Positions 1 through 12,739 of a DNA stretch of 64,000 bases are shown here, piece after piece (positions within the stretch are counted from its first letter, which is position 1; each line of letters begins with the position of its first letter). The DNA is taken from NCBI GenBank assembly GCA_022393335.1, contig JAJEKB010020956.1, positions 602,607-666,606 of the forward strand. Reading direction: 5' to 3'. Origin of the DNA: Macrotrachela quadricornifera (Eukaryota > Rotifera > Eurotatoria > Philodinida > Philodinidae). The position numbers were made by a program, and so were the translations under genes. The notes under the pieces were generated by a model. It saw nothing but the letters and a program-made list of their open reading frames with translations, was not told the origin of the DNA and made no database searches.

Positions 1-1214
1 GAACTATTCATCTCTCATCTGAATTAGGTGATGGTGCGATTCTTTTTTATCTATGTATAGATTGTACAAAATACGAATAAACACCGAAGATAAACGTGGG
101 TAAGTGTAGTTTAGTTTTGAATGCAATTATTCATGCATTAACTCTCTCTTATACTTTTAGTGTCCACAAATGCCACCAATCAAATAAATATTCGAGCACA
201 TTCCAGCGTCCCATACTTCTCCAAGACATTATCCCATTCTCATTTTCTACATCATCATTTCGTAGCTAGATTTTTTTGTAGCTAGAATATTTATTATTAT
301 TATCGACAAATATATATAACACAAAGATTGTATACTTTCTCACAGAAAAAGATCAAAAAAACATAAAAAAACATCTAAACGATTTATGATATCAAAAACG
401 AATTTTATAGCCATAAACGTCTTACACTCCAACTATGTATTTATTACATTTTACATTCATATAAACTCTGATCATGCAGTATTACTTCGATAGTAACAAA
501 GAATATATGGGGTTTACTGCAGTCATTTTTGTCCCATGTGCATGAAGTTCTGTACTGAATATCACTGCTCAATTTAATACCGTTATTGAGCACTTCTAAT
601 TCAACGTAAAAAGAACACAAAATCACTTTAACAACATTCATCAGCTCAGAAAAATTTTCAAAAATGTTAAACAATAATTAAGTAATCACTCCCGGCTTTT
701 TGTTAGTTCTCATAAAAAACAAAAACCTAAGTATGAAAAGTTAGCAATTCCTAAAACTACCATTTGTGTACAAATGCAAGTTAATCTACATTTTACAATA
801 TTGCAACGGATTATTTCACCACTCCTCGTTCACTCAAAGCTATATCATTTTACTTCTCATAACAGAAAACCAACAGATAATAGTTGAATAAAACAAGTTT
901 TTATTACAGTGTTTGCATACACAACGGAAACTAGTTCACTTATTTCGAATACTACAAAAAACGCAAAGAAATGCCAAGCAATATGAGGCTACCCATGCAA
1001 ATATGTCTGTAGTTTGACTTGCGTTGAACACATTTTTTTAACGAAACGCGTCCCCTGTGAAACATTCGAAGCGTCTGAACGCGTTTCATAAAAAGCCTAA
1101 AAGTTTTGAAAAATATAATCGAATCCATCTTAGATTTGAACTGAGTCGCCATTATCAACATTTTTCGATGGTCCTAGCCTACCCTGGCAAATGAATTGAA
1201 TTTTACTTTAAATA

Positions 1215-1286
1215 ACGATGATCAGATTTGAACAGATGAACCAGTGATCAGAAGTCAGTCATATACACCATTGAGCTACATAAGCT
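1215..1286 (-). ncRNA. tRNA-like relic or tRNA-derived SINE head
   Basis: Read on the minus strand, this stretch has a good Pol III A-box (TAGCTCAATGG, complement of 1268-1278) and, about 40 nt later, a B-box-like TGTTCAAATCT (complement near 1223-1233). Between them is an anticodon-arm-like segment whose loop CTTCTGA would give anticodon TCT (Arg). The D arm does not close and the acceptor stem pairs poorly, so it is not a functional tRNA as it stands. A decayed tRNA gene or the 5' head of a tRNA-derived SINE would both explain it. No tail or target duplication was identified. Confidence 0.45.
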
Positions 1287-1799
1287 CGAAATCTTTTCCC
1301 ATTCGAAAAAAAATGTATTTCAATGCGAATTTCATCTGTTGAATACTTTATGTCAATAAGATGTTATTTATTCAAAGTTAAAATATTTAACATGTAACAT
1401 GATTGTTCACTATTTTTTAAAACATTTTTACTATTTCTTAAATAACTTCATTATCTTTTTAAATAGTTTTACTATTTTCTAATAGTTTGATTATATCGTA
1501 AATAATTTTACTGTTTTTTAATAAAATAATATCTTTTTTTGTTGTCTACTACACGTAAGTGATGTTACGATTTTCTTTTCTTGTATCGATATCATGATAA
1601 ATAATTTTATCGAAGAATTTAATGAGTAAATAATTACTCACACAATCTATCTGGTATAGAAATATTTGATTAAAAGTTAGTAATCATATTAATTAAATAA
1701 GAGTATTTAATAGTTCGCTAAAAGCACATTGGGTAGTTGAAAACTACTGCAATATTGACTTACTCTATTTCATATAAACTTTGAAGAAATGTAGTAAAG

Positions 1800-3480
1800 C
1801 AAGTCGGTCGATTCTATGTGGAAAAAATCGGCATTTTGGTCCATACAATTTGAGCTATAGGAAATCCAATTGTAGAATTAGATAGGACTCCTTGAATTGC
1901 ACTTGGAATACGAGTAGGAGCCTTGGATTTGGTTGAGGGTGAATTGTGCAGGATTTACTAAGAGTGTGCATACGTTTTGCAGGAAAATCCGTATTTTTGA
2001 GTTCTATGATTGGATCGTTTAAGCGATGAAAAAATGAACTATATCATTAGATAGAGCTAATCGAGTTGTACTTCCAAAAAGGTTAAGACTCTTTAGACAG
2101 GTTCCTAAACGAATTAGGATAAGATTCACTAAAGTAAGTCTATAGAACCTATGGAAAAAAATCGTTTTGTGAACGTTTTCGGTTATATAGTTTGAGCTAT
2201 CAAAAATTCAATAATATCATTGAGTAGAGCTCATCGACTTGTATTTTTAACGCGAATAGAAGCCTTCAAATAGGTTTCTTAACAAATGGACGATGAATGT
2301 ACTATGGCAGGTTCATAGGTTCTATATGATAAAATCAGTATTTCGCATATTTTGACCATATAGTTTGAGCTATAGACAAGCGAACCATATCGCTAGGTAG
2401 AGCTCATCGAGTTATACTTTTCACATAAGTAGAAGCCTTGAATTTGGATTTCAGGGAAATCGGAGAAGAATTTATTAGAGTGTGTGCATATGTCATGTAG
2501 GAAAAATCAGTATTCTGAACTTCTTCACCACTTATTATCAGCTATAGAAAATCCATTTATACCAGAGATGAGTAGCTCCGACTCCGGAGCGACTCTTTTC
2601 TTCGGTTTCACTAATAGCACCATTTCTCTCTCAGGATTCTTTTAAACGATAATAAATCAGTTAATAAGAACAAAGCTCTTCATGAACTATTCATCACGGT
2701 TGATATGTTACTGTCTCATGCAATGAATAGTCGTAAGAACGTCAGACAAAAAGTCGCCAACTGCTCATTTGCCGGCAGGTGCGTTCGATAAATTCCGTAG
2801 CGGTCATTAATCTGTGACACTAGAATTGAAAATGTAAAGAGCTATATGAATGAGACGAGAGACGCTGTTAAATAAAGAACGAGCAGGATGATGATGCTGA
2901 TCGCATTTCCATAACCTAAGATTTCTTAGCCTTATTTGTATTGGCTCAAGATTAGAATTCGTCGTGTATCTTTTACATTCGCTCCAGCAGAGTTAGCGTT
3001 TTCTTCCAATGACTTGGACATATGATTTCATCGCTGTTGACTTCAGGAATATAGTCATCATGTTGCCTTTAGTGAGGTGTAATCAATACTTGCTCTAGTT
3101 AACTTAGTCTTATTTTCATACGGTAAATGAAATGGACGAATATTCGTTCAATATTCGATCGTTTTTGTCAATGTTGTTGATATACTATGGGATAAAACGT
3201 GAGCTTCATAGGTCTTCATGAAACGAAGTGGAAGAACACCGAAAAGTACATTTCACCAAAAGTGAAAAACGACTTAGTAGTTGGAGCTGAGCTGGAGCGA
3301 GCAATGATCGGAGCTGTCCATTTCTGATTTATACCAATAGATAAAGCTCAGTAAGTTGTATTTGTCGGAAGAAAAACAAGAGTCTTGAAACAAGTTCGTA
3401 TGCGACTCGAACACCAATTACACTTGCGTTGTTTGAATATGTTTTTAAGCGAATTGACGCACAAAATACTCTTCGAATGA
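1800..3480. repeat. Degenerate ~190-bp tandem repeat, split by a hAT element
   Basis: Copies begin near 1850, 2025, 2195, 2370 and 3330 (the last after the transposon). Each contains the phrases TTTGAGCTAT, a line like ATAGAGCTCATCGAGTTGTA, then AGTAGAAGCCTTGAATTTGG and, later, GGAAAAATCAGTATT. Copies differ a great deal, so the array is old. The unit starting near 2540 is interrupted after ATTTATAC at 2562 and resumes at 3335. Confidence 0.6.
2563..3326. mobile_element. Non-autonomous hAT element with 8-bp TSD
   Basis: The 764-bp element is flanked by identical 8-bp copies of ATTTATAC (2555-2562 and 3327-3334). Its ends are imperfect terminal inverted repeats: CAGAGATGAGTAGCTCCGA at the left, and CAGAAATGGACAGCTCCGA as the complement of the right end. 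An 8-bp duplication with CAGRGATG-type termini is the usual hAT superfamily signature. It has no transposase-like reading frame, so it would depend on another element. It sits inside the ~190-bp repeat array, whose continuity across the two flanks supports the boundaries. Confidence 0.82.
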
Positions 3481-4108
3481 CGCTTTTCTGTAGGAAAAAA
3501 ACATTTATTCTTAATTTTTTCCGCTTTATAACGTATAGAAAATGATTTTTAGTATTCCCTCAAGGTCATTGAATCCTAGTTGAAGTATATAGAACCAATA
3601 TTGAAGCATGTTTTGTGAACAAACCCGCTCTAAAAAGGATCGAATATGGCTCTGATATAACATGCATGTTTTCTCTTGTGTTCGATGGATAAATGTCCAA
3701 TAAATTCCTAGAAAGAAACAATAATTATTCAATAGTACCTCCATGCACGTCAGACGATAAAGAACATAGTAAGCATCATGTATTCTGGTGTAACTTTCGT
3801 CGCAGTACGGCCTGATCAGATTTTGTCTCAATATAAGAATCAATTAAAAGCATAATTCCAGTTGTAAAAAATTTATTGCTAAAAAAATTGTTTTTTGCAA
3901 TCATGAGATTTTTCGATCCTTTTGGATTTTTTTCTGATATTTTGCTATGAGAAAATAGACAATCTTTGCTGGTATACTTAGGTCATACCAAAAGTCTTTA
4001 CGGTACTATACCAATTTTTTATAGAAGCTTGAAGAAATTTCTTTTCTATATAGACTGATAGTAAAAACAAAGCTCTACATTTCTACACTCTTTCACTATT
4101 ATTCATCT

Positions 4109-4813
4109 ATTGTCGATTCTATAAGTAAATGGAGAAAGCTCTGGGAAGAATATCTCCCGAACAGATGCAACTAGCGACCTGCGATTTTCACCAATCGAAA
4201 GAGGAGGAGTGGGGGCATCTTTTTCTTCGATAATGTATAAGATGAAATCCTTGTAAAGCTAATCATATTCAAAGAACATTTAAAAGAACCCATGAAAATG
4301 ACCTGCCAGCTAGATTAAGTTTTGATTTTGACTTTTGATTTAGATAGAGGGACCTGAGATCTATAGCTCCAGATACAACGCAAATGGTTGTCATATTACA
4401 TTCTAGCATTGTGCAAATGGAATCGTGTACTAATATCCGGAAATTATAGGGAATTTTGCTGATTTTTTTGAGGAAGTTTTCGCACTTTTTATCATGGTAC
4501 CTTGGAATTTCGATGAAAATGTAGGAAAAAGTAAGAAATCACATTGTGTCTGGAATTATAGATCTCAAGTTCCTCTATCTAAATCAAAAGTCAAAATCAA
4601 AACTTGATCTAGCTGGCAGGTCATTTTCATGGGTTCTTTTAAATGTTCTTTGAATATGATTAGCTTTACAAGGATTTCATCTTATACATTATCGAAGAAA
4701 AAGATGCCTCCACTCTTCCTCTTTCGATTGGTGAAAATCGCAGGTCGCTAGCTGCATCTGTTCGGGAGATATTCTTCCCAGAGTTTTCTCCATTTACTTC
4801 TGAAATCGACAAT
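4109..4813. mobile_element. Foldback element, family 1, copy 1
   Basis: A long imperfect palindrome. The left arm starts near 4109 (ATTGTCGATT...) and the right arm ends near 4813 (...AATCGACAAT), with arms of roughly 250-300 bp around a short AT-rich centre. Landmarks pair in mirror order, for example AAGAACCCATGAAAATGACC at about 4286 with its complement near 4620, and AGATAGAGG near 4344 with its complement near 4572. No reading frame. The same family occurs at 17.9-18.5 kb. The arms would form a long hairpin in single-stranded DNA or RNA. Confidence 0.8.
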
Positions 4814-5167
4814 AATTAGATTTCAGTAAGATTTTTTCCTCTAATATAAGGACAAAATACAGTCATGTTCGAGCCAATCTGGGGGTTATCCGACATCCTC
4901 TTCCATATAGCCCAAACGACGCCATGGTGCGACCGTATTCGAGTAAAGAAAAATCAAAATTATATGACACTTGCTCATCGCACTGACTGACACTCAATTT
5001 AAAGTAAATAAAGTTCTTAATAGAAGAAACTTAAACTGCGTACAATTTGTTAAGTAAGAAATCTTAACTTTAAGTTAAGTTAAAGCGGCCATTCTATTGA
5101 TAATCAATGGCAAACCATGTGCCAATCAGAGCAATCAAAAATTTGGCTTTTCCCCCCTTGCGAATAT

Positions 5168-5503
5168 CTCTATAAAAACCTTATTTTCTAACAAAGTCAT
5201 ATTTTCTATTTTTGACCTGAAACTTTGTTCATATCAAAGCCTCAATTAGACTAGCTCGCACAAAAAATTTCAGAAGTTTTCGACGTAGTATCATCGACAC
5301 ATGAATATTTCAAAATATGCACGTTTTGTACAGTATCTATAGAGAAGCACCTATATTTTGAAATATTCATACGTTGGTAATACTACACTGATAACTCCCG
5401 AAATTTCTTATGCAAGCTACTCTATTTGAGGCCTTGGTATGAACAAAGTTTCAGGTCAAAATTAGAAAATATGACTTTGTTAAAAAATCAGGATTTTATA
5501 GAG
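5168..5503. mobile_element. Foldback element, family 2
   Basis: A 336-bp imperfect palindrome. The left arm begins CTCTATAAAA at 5168, and the right arm ends with its complement TTTTATAGAG at 5503. Within the arms AACAAAGTCATATTTTCTA and GACCTGAAACTTTGTTCATA both recur as complements, in mirror order. It is unrelated in sequence to family 1. No coding capacity is visible. Confidence 0.75.
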
Positions 5504-8500
5504 AAAGTTTTGTAAAACCTTCATAGCTCAATCAAATCTTAGCATAAGCCAATATCCTCAAAAGGTTTTTCTTAGAATAATGATTCTTACATATGGGCAA
5601 GAGATGAACAAAATCAGCGTGAATCAGTTGGAACAGATCCCTCATAAGAAGTTAATGTTAGAGAAATATATACCATGGATTTAGTTTTTGGCTTCGATTT
5701 CAAACATGATATGGACTTTCATACAAGATGTTTTTTTAAGTGTTTATATCACCAAATTTAGCCCAGCTTTTCGTGATATTACCGTTGCCATTGGTAGTAT
5801 TGTCTATTTGATCATTTTCCCGATCTTTCATGAATGCAAATAATTCATGAATTTTATAGAGAAGTGATTTCTCTATAGTATAAACTAATGCTATTTTTAA
5901 CAAAATACGTTAACCGATCAAAATTTTTCGAATAATCTCAAAGCTCAGTTTATTCAACTAAAGTTTTTGATAGCTTTTAAACTATGAATATCATAAAACT
6001 GATTGTTTAAACGGAAAAAATTTCTTATATTATTCAGTTTCTTTTTTTTCTATCTTTTGAATAATGAATTGGTCAAAAAAGTCCGTTGTTAAATGACCGA
6101 GAAAAAGTGAGATACGAAATGTTGATCTGCAAAAAATTTTGGCAAAGGTTCATTTTAAAAGAATCAGCGTCTCGACAAGAATACATTTCTTTGATATAAA
6201 GTTTTGTATGTATAGGTTTCTGAACATAGACTGTTGAATAGGCATAGTAAACTTGGATCACATATTAGAACATATTATACTTGTGAGGAAAATGCCCAAG
6301 CAACTCATGGAACTTCTCTCAAAGCAAAGACATGCAATAAACTCATTAAATTATAAGAATTTCCAATAAATGGAGGCAAAAAAGATGTGAATACCATATT
6401 TTAAGCCGTAGCTTGGCGATGAAGAGCTTTTCGCTTCATTAGTTATAATCTATATAGAAAAAAATTGCTACATACACTTCTTTCTTTTCTTCTCACACGT
6501 ATTCATGCTTTAGTGATTTTTTTTTCTTTTTTATGATATTAACGAGTTGCTTATATGTTGTGCGCACGCCATTCAATACAAAAAATATCATTTGGGTGAG
6601 CAAGCGTATGAGGTAACGCATCGTTGTGTTTCAAACAACAACATAAGATAAACATATCAATACTAAGGTAAGACTCATAGGAAAGGCATTAGCTCTGTGC
6701 TATTACTCGATTCATAATAAAAGACCAGTAGTTATTGTTTAAATAGTTTTCATTAGGCACAAGATGTATAGCTGAAGTTTTCACCATTCGAAAGAGTGAT
6801 ATCTAAACTATTATTATATATAAAAATCATTACAACGAAAAATTTTTTTCGTAGAAATTTTTTGTTTACGGTTTTACAATGTATTTTCATCAGTTTTAGC
6901 AATACTATGTCCTCAAGTTATACTGAAATATAAATGAATCGCCTTTTTTTTACTACAAAATTGTTGTTTTTCATAAACTTGCCTAGATATTTTGAGCGCA
7001 TATTACTTAGAAAACAGATCAAAATACACTGAAACAACGTAAACAAAAAGATTTGTACGAAAAAAAAACATTTTTCATCTTAATGATTCTTACATAAATC
7101 GATGGTTCAGGCAACACTCTTACGAATGATGAAAATTGCAGATCTATATCATATGCCTAACGAAAATTACTGAGAAGATAACCACTAAATTCTTTATTTT
7201 CAGTAAGGAGATAGTAAAATAATAAATAAAAAATTAATAAAGAGCATATTGACATTAAGTTTTTCTATTCAAGATAGTCATGCACAATATATAAAGTCTG
7301 AAAATTTAAAATGATAAATCTCAGATTTGACTTTCGATTTTAGTTTAAGAAGAGATTTAGATTAAAATTTGGTACGTAATATTGATATTCAGTTGTACAT
7401 GATTTATAATCAATCGGTGAGGCATAATGGTTGCATCTCCGAATGCGATAAAAAGTATTTGAGACACTTCTTTATTTTGCAAATATTCTGACTTGAGAAA
7501 ATAACAACATCAGCATTTAATTTTCCGCACAAGCACCATCGAAAGTTGTGCAGAAGGCCATATGGACTTACTCTGATAATTTTTCTGGCTAGTTAAAATT
7601 AAAAACCTGTGTAATGTTCATACCGCATGTTCAAAAATGATTGGAACATTTTATTCTATCGCACAAACTATTGCTTAAGAAAATGTTAGAATCTGCATTT
7701 TCTCTTGATAACATGTATCGTGTAAGACTTTACAAAAACTGTCAGAACAAATCCTAATTAAATTAATCTAATGGGACCTGCAATATTCAAACTGAACAAG
7801 CCACATAGTCGAGCCATATCGCATAATATTTAGCATATTTAATACATTTGAACGACTTTTTCATGTTGCAAATATCTCATCTTTGCACAATGATGACACC
7901 TTAAGTTTGTCGCAGAAGGTGTGTCGTTGAAAACTCTATCAAAGCTGTCTGAACCAACTCTTATTGCAAAACAAAACATATCTTCCACACAATTTTGTTA
8001 CGTGAAATAAGTCAGAACATAGCATCGTCATATTATATATTCATGTTCAACATAGAAGATACCCTCAAAAGTACTCAAAACATGAGGAGTTATTGGTAAA
8101 ACATTCACAGGTACAAATATTCGTCTTGCTGCATTATTCATTCATCTAAATAAGGCCTCTACATCTAATTCATAAGACTGTCTTCATATTGCTAACATAT
8201 AACCATATTTTAGCTCTACCACCCACTTTCGACATTTAAGCAACAACGTACATAAAGTTCAAAAACTAATCTTTATCATATAAGATCATGTACAAACTCA
8301 TTATAACAGATTACCGTCTCATCGTACATCTATACCCTTCCATACACACATGTCGAACTGTTCAAAGCAACTCACTTCAACGCCGAACTAAAAACACTGA
8401 ACCAAAATCAACTGAAACCTCCATTACAAGGCGAATACGTGCACAAACTTATTCTTCCAATTCAATCCATGCATTATAACAACATACCCATATGCAACGA

Positions 8501-8790
8501 TATGATTTCTAATTTCAACCAATACAGCATACCAGTGCCACCTGAATTTCTTTCTCTCAAAAGAAACCCACTCCAAAAACCACCATGTCTACCACTACAA
8601 CAAACGCCCGTATAACTCACTGATACTACTGCAATAGTAACCGATGTTGATATTATAACACTCAATAACATCATACTCTGAAGCTGTACTAACATCCAGC
8701 ATTCACACCGTGATTAACTCTGACAGTCTTACTCCACATAGCCATTGCAACAGCCACTTACTTCATCGCCAAAAATCTAGCGCAACAGTC
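5504..8790. other. Gene-poor intergenic stretch
   Basis: AT-rich sequence with only short, uncorrelated ORFs on either strand. From about 8.1 kb the composition shifts to a C-rich plus strand that leads into the 57-bp minisatellite. No RNA gene, transposon terminus or conserved protein motif was recognised. Confidence 0.4.
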
Positions 8791-9214
8791 AGAGATGGTG
8801 ACACTATCATATTCAATAGTGTTCCAATCAAATTCCATCACACAGCCAGTGATAGTGACACTATCATATTCAATAGTGTTTCAGTCAAAATCCATAACAT
8901 AGCCAGTGATGATAGCACTTTCATATTCAATACTGTTCCAATCAAAATCCATCACACAGCCAGTGATGGTGACACTATCATATTCAATAGTGTTTCAGTC
9001 AAAATCCATTACACAGCCAGTAATGGTAACAATATCATATTCAATACTGTTCGAATCAAAATCCATCACACAGCCAGTGATGGTGACACTATCATATTCA
9101 ATAGTGTTTCAGTCAAAATCCATTATACAGCCAGTGATGGTAACACTATCATATTCAATAGTGTTCCAATCAAAATCCGTCACACAGTCAGTGATGGTGG
9201 CGCTATCGTACTCA
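8791..9214 (+). repeat. 57-bp minisatellite with alternating A/B units
   Basis: About seven and a half tandem copies of a 57-bp unit. Each contains ACACTAT...ATAGTGT, a 7-bp inverted repeat around CATATTCA. Units alternate between a GTTCCAATCAAAATCC form and a GTTTCAGTCAAAATCC form, giving a 114-bp higher-order period. Since 57 is divisible by 3, two plus frames stay open across the array: 8710-9219 (19-residue repeat with core DTIIFNSV.IK.H.TASD) and 8906-9223. Dual openness is expected for any 3n repeat that lacks stops, so it is not evidence of translation. A small secreted or repeat protein cannot be excluded. Confidence 0.85.
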
Positions 9215-10480
9215 TGTAGGTGAAGTTAGCAGCAGATTAGACTAAATTCGGCAGACATTCATCCACGAAAGTGTTCCAACTGTTCCAGAAAGTTTGAAAG
9301 TAGAACTCTATGAGTTCTATCAATTGGTGACCTTAGATTTTCCATAGCCTTTGCTATCGATGAAAAGATGCCAAAATACGCATACTTCCTTATGCAAATC
9401 GGAACTCATATAAATCAAATTCTTTTGAAGAATACTCACTAAAATTGAATTCATGAGTTCTTGATAACAAAATGAGGTCAGATAAATAAACTATTTTCAT
9501 GAAATTAAATGAAAAAGTGGCATTAATTTTTACATCGATTTCCTTTCTGTTTGTGTGTTTGAATATAAGAGTCTTCTTCATCTTTCACAAGCAATGAGGT
9601 GATCGAGACGATCTGATGAGTGAAATCTTACAAGGTAACTAACTTTATCATCAACTGATTCAACATTTGATCTCCAGGAACATTTTATGAAGAAAGACAA
9701 AAAATTTCGTTTGTTTGTATTAATTATTTCACGCTAATGATCTAACTAAATTGCGAATCTACATTATCAATTTATTCGATACGAAGCGAAGCGTACACTT
9801 CAAGGGGGAAAAAGCTGACTCCAGTCCCATGGAGTTCCTTGGAGTCCCTTGGAGTCCACCAGAGTTTTGTAAAATCTTCATCGTATATCCAGAAGTTCAT
9901 TTTAGAATTTGTAATATCAGATGAAATAGATGTAACCCACAATTTAGAGAGAAACGTATCCTATCTTTCTCTTATTTGTAATCAGCATATTCACTATTTG
10001 AAAACATTAAATTAAACAAAATGTCATTTATTCAGTAACAAAATCAAACAAAATATTACATGAAGAATAAATGTTTACTTATTTTTTACAATTAGTCTGC
10101 TGTACTCGAAGTAACCTATCATTTGAAAGTTTACTTTTTACGGCAGTTTATAACCAGCAAGCTTCTTGTTTATGTATATATCCTGTGTCATCATTAGTTG
10201 TGATTTTAAAATAAGATTGTTCTATGTGACATTCGATCTTATCAAACACTTTTATTGTAACAAAGTCTTTTTTTGTCGTGTTTATTAAATTTCGAGTATC
10301 ATTTTGTTCATCATCATCACTGTAATCACCATTCGAGGAGAAACTATCATTATTGTCATCATCCCAGTTGAGATCATCTGTTGTTTCGTCTTCATTATCA
10401 TCATTATCAGCTATTTCAAATTCTCCAACATCTATATTGCGTACGAGGGAACCTCTTCAACTGATACACTCCGTTTGGGC
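9215..10480. other. Intergenic, low-complexity patches
   Basis: AT-rich sequence. A GGAGTCCCTTGGAGTCC-type short repeat lies at about 9825-9860 and ATCATCATC-rich low complexity at about 10,300-10,430. Short ORFs over the ATC-rich part are compositional. No gene seen. Confidence 0.4.
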
Positions 10481-11040
10481 TCATAGTTTGCTCATAGGTA
10501 GGGTTCATAGTGTAGATAAAAACCGTAAAAGGATTCATCCCCATGCTATTGTTTTGCAGAGAAACAACACTCTAAAAAAAAGGATTTTTACCGAACCAAA
10601 AAAGGATCTTTCCCTGGATACACCGGAAGATCCTTTATTGGTTTCAGAGCTAGATAGTTTCGAGCCGAACCATAATTGAAAACAGCAAGAATAAAGGTTC
10701 GGTAGCAAAGGTTTCGTTCGAAACCTTTCGAATCATCGTATGAAATGGTTCGGTAAAGATCCCGCTGAACTCGTTTAAACGGAGGTTTCGCATTAAACCT
10801 TAGCTACCGAACCATTCAAATAGGTTTGGTAGAAAAGCTTTAGTGCCGAACCTTTTTAGTACGGTACCTAGAAGATTCTATGCTGATCCAAAGCTGCCGA
10901 ACCACCTATATAGGCATTTTAATTTTGGTTCGGTAAAAATCCGTTTTCTAATAGACATATTAAAGGTTCCATATAAATGGTTTCATATTGATCCTCACTT
11001 CATTGTTGGAAACTGAAGTTCGGCAACCATAATTCTTACT
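10480..11040. repeat. Degenerate GGTTCGGT/ACCGAACC repeat block (left part)
   Basis: Repeated occurrences of ACCGAACC, GGTTCGGTA, GGTTTCG and GAACC at spacings of roughly 50 bp, many as small palindromes (for example GAACCATTCAAATAGGTTTGG). Style and vocabulary match the larger array at 14.9-16.9 kb, so this looks like the detached left end of the same array, separated from it by about 3.9 kb of different sequence. Confidence 0.55.
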
Positions 11041-11099
11041 AAACGGTGTGATTACAATATAATCTCACATTGTAGTCAGACCATGCCACAGAATCTCAC

Positions 11100-12429
11100 T
11101 TACTTAGTAACGCGACGGAGACACTACAGTATTCCATCAATCGAGCCATATATATGGTAATCAGCAGAATTTTTCGCACCACTTGGATTAAACCATCGTT
11201 TCCAAAAAAATATCATTCTAAAATAAAAAGCAAAAATGATTACTTATATAGAAATACTTACTCGAGTCATTACACTGAAAGCTCGACGAACTACCAAACC
11301 ATATTGTAAATAGTTTCAGTCGTTGAAAACAGATCCCAATTCATGTTGACATAAACCTATAAAAGAAACTGATAGATAATTGTTCAGAATTATATACTTA
11401 TCTCTAGAATATTTGCACATATCCAAAGATACGACTGTTCATGTTTATTAAATTCTACGATAAAGAAAAAACATTAGATTCTTAAAATCAACGTATCTCA
11501 ACCACAGAAATTTGCATTAATGTTCAATTCAATCTAAACGAGAAAAAAACTTGAAATAAGTTCACAGATAAACTTGCTTAATACTCAAATATTGACCGAA
11601 AAATTGATATTCACATTAATATAAATAAACGCCATCGTTGTCAATTTAAACCTATAGTATAAAAACGCAGTAAAACACTTCAAAGAAGTCAACTTACCTC
11701 AAGATTTTGTTATTCGCACACATTGATATTACTAATTGTATACTTTCACCTGAAAAAATAAAAGAAAAAAAAATTAACTTGTAGAATACAACTCACCTTT
11801 AGAATACATATCGACATCCACGTAATCTCTGTTACTCTAAATTTTTAAAGAGAATGAAAACTATTTCATATAAAATTTTTTTTTACTTATCTAAGCCAAA
11901 TATATCAAACTTAGCCACGCGATGAAATTTACGAGAAATCAAAAGTAATCAGCGTGCATGATTCATTTGTCTTGAATAATATAAATAAATTGTCGCTACA
12001 AGTGTATGTTGGCTATCATCCGAATCAAGATCTACAACGGGAAATTCCAATTGTTATTCCAAATCATTTCACATACTCTCAAAAATAACCGCTTCATACC
12101 TATATCACGAAGTATTAACACACTTCACATCCTCTGTTCCATTACATCCAAAGAATTGTAAAGCCTAAAATTACAGTACATAATGAACAACAATTAAAAC
12201 AATTTAAGTACTAATCTTAGCAAGGACGTAAAATACAGGTCACTTCTATATCGACACACATCACCATTGCCAACCGCCTAAAATAAAAATAAAGAGACAA
12301 AAAAATCCATTCTTCGCAAAATGTTAAATAAGTCTATTAAAAAACTGACATACCTTGTTAAACATGAATAACACCCACATCCCCGTAACCACTAAGACTA
12401 TTACATTTTAATCAGAAATATTGACACTC
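11100..12429 (-). ncRNA. Candidate spliced non-coding transcript (intron-like units without ORF)
   Basis: On the minus strand at least six segments are bounded by good splice sites: exons 12354-12429, 12237-12277, 12100-12164, one starting at 12031, 11797-11836, 11698-11749, one starting at 11651, 11262-11356, and one starting at 11217. Fully delimited introns are 76, 72, 68, 47, 46 and 44 nt, with T-rich 3' ends of the type TTTTATTTTAG and donors GTATGTC, GTATGAAG, GTGAGT, GTAAGT. This intron size fits the verified genes of this window. The exons are G-rich and share GGATGTG/GTCGATAT phrases, and exons tested in all three frames (12354-12429, 11262-11356) contain stops. Either a spliced non-coding RNA or a decayed multi-exon gene would explain it. 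No expression evidence is available. Confidence 0.4.
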
Positions 12430-12739
12430 CTAAAATATAAAAAAGAAACGCTATTTAAATAGAACAACCATTAATTAATCTTCACTTATCTAATTAACCA
12501 ACATTTCCATATCCACTATTAACCCAAAACAACCACTACGCATCTATACCATTAACCTAAACAAAACCACAACAACTTTAAAAAAAATCTCATTTTCCCA
12601 TATAAAACAGTAAACATCTATCAGTATACATGAACTATCGAGTAAACACTATTAACCTAAACTCACTATTAAAAAAAACGCCTATGAATGCATATAAATG
12701 TTTTATCGAAAATTACTAACTTAATTTTAATACATACGG

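Noticed and set aside
3526..3843. 105-codon minus-strand ORF
   Set aside because: It lies in a gene-poor repeat zone and has no recognisable domain, signal peptide or splice partner.
8790..9214. CRISPR array
   Set aside because: Units are contiguous 57-bp tandem repeats with no unique spacers, in a eukaryotic context.
8710..9219. 169-codon repeat ORF as a firm gene
   Set aside because: A 57-bp period keeps frames open automatically and a second frame is equally open, so openness is no evidence.
10304..10679. Overlapping plus-strand ORFs with Ile/Ser runs
   Set aside because: They are products of an ATC/TCA low-complexity tract and the start of a repeat array.
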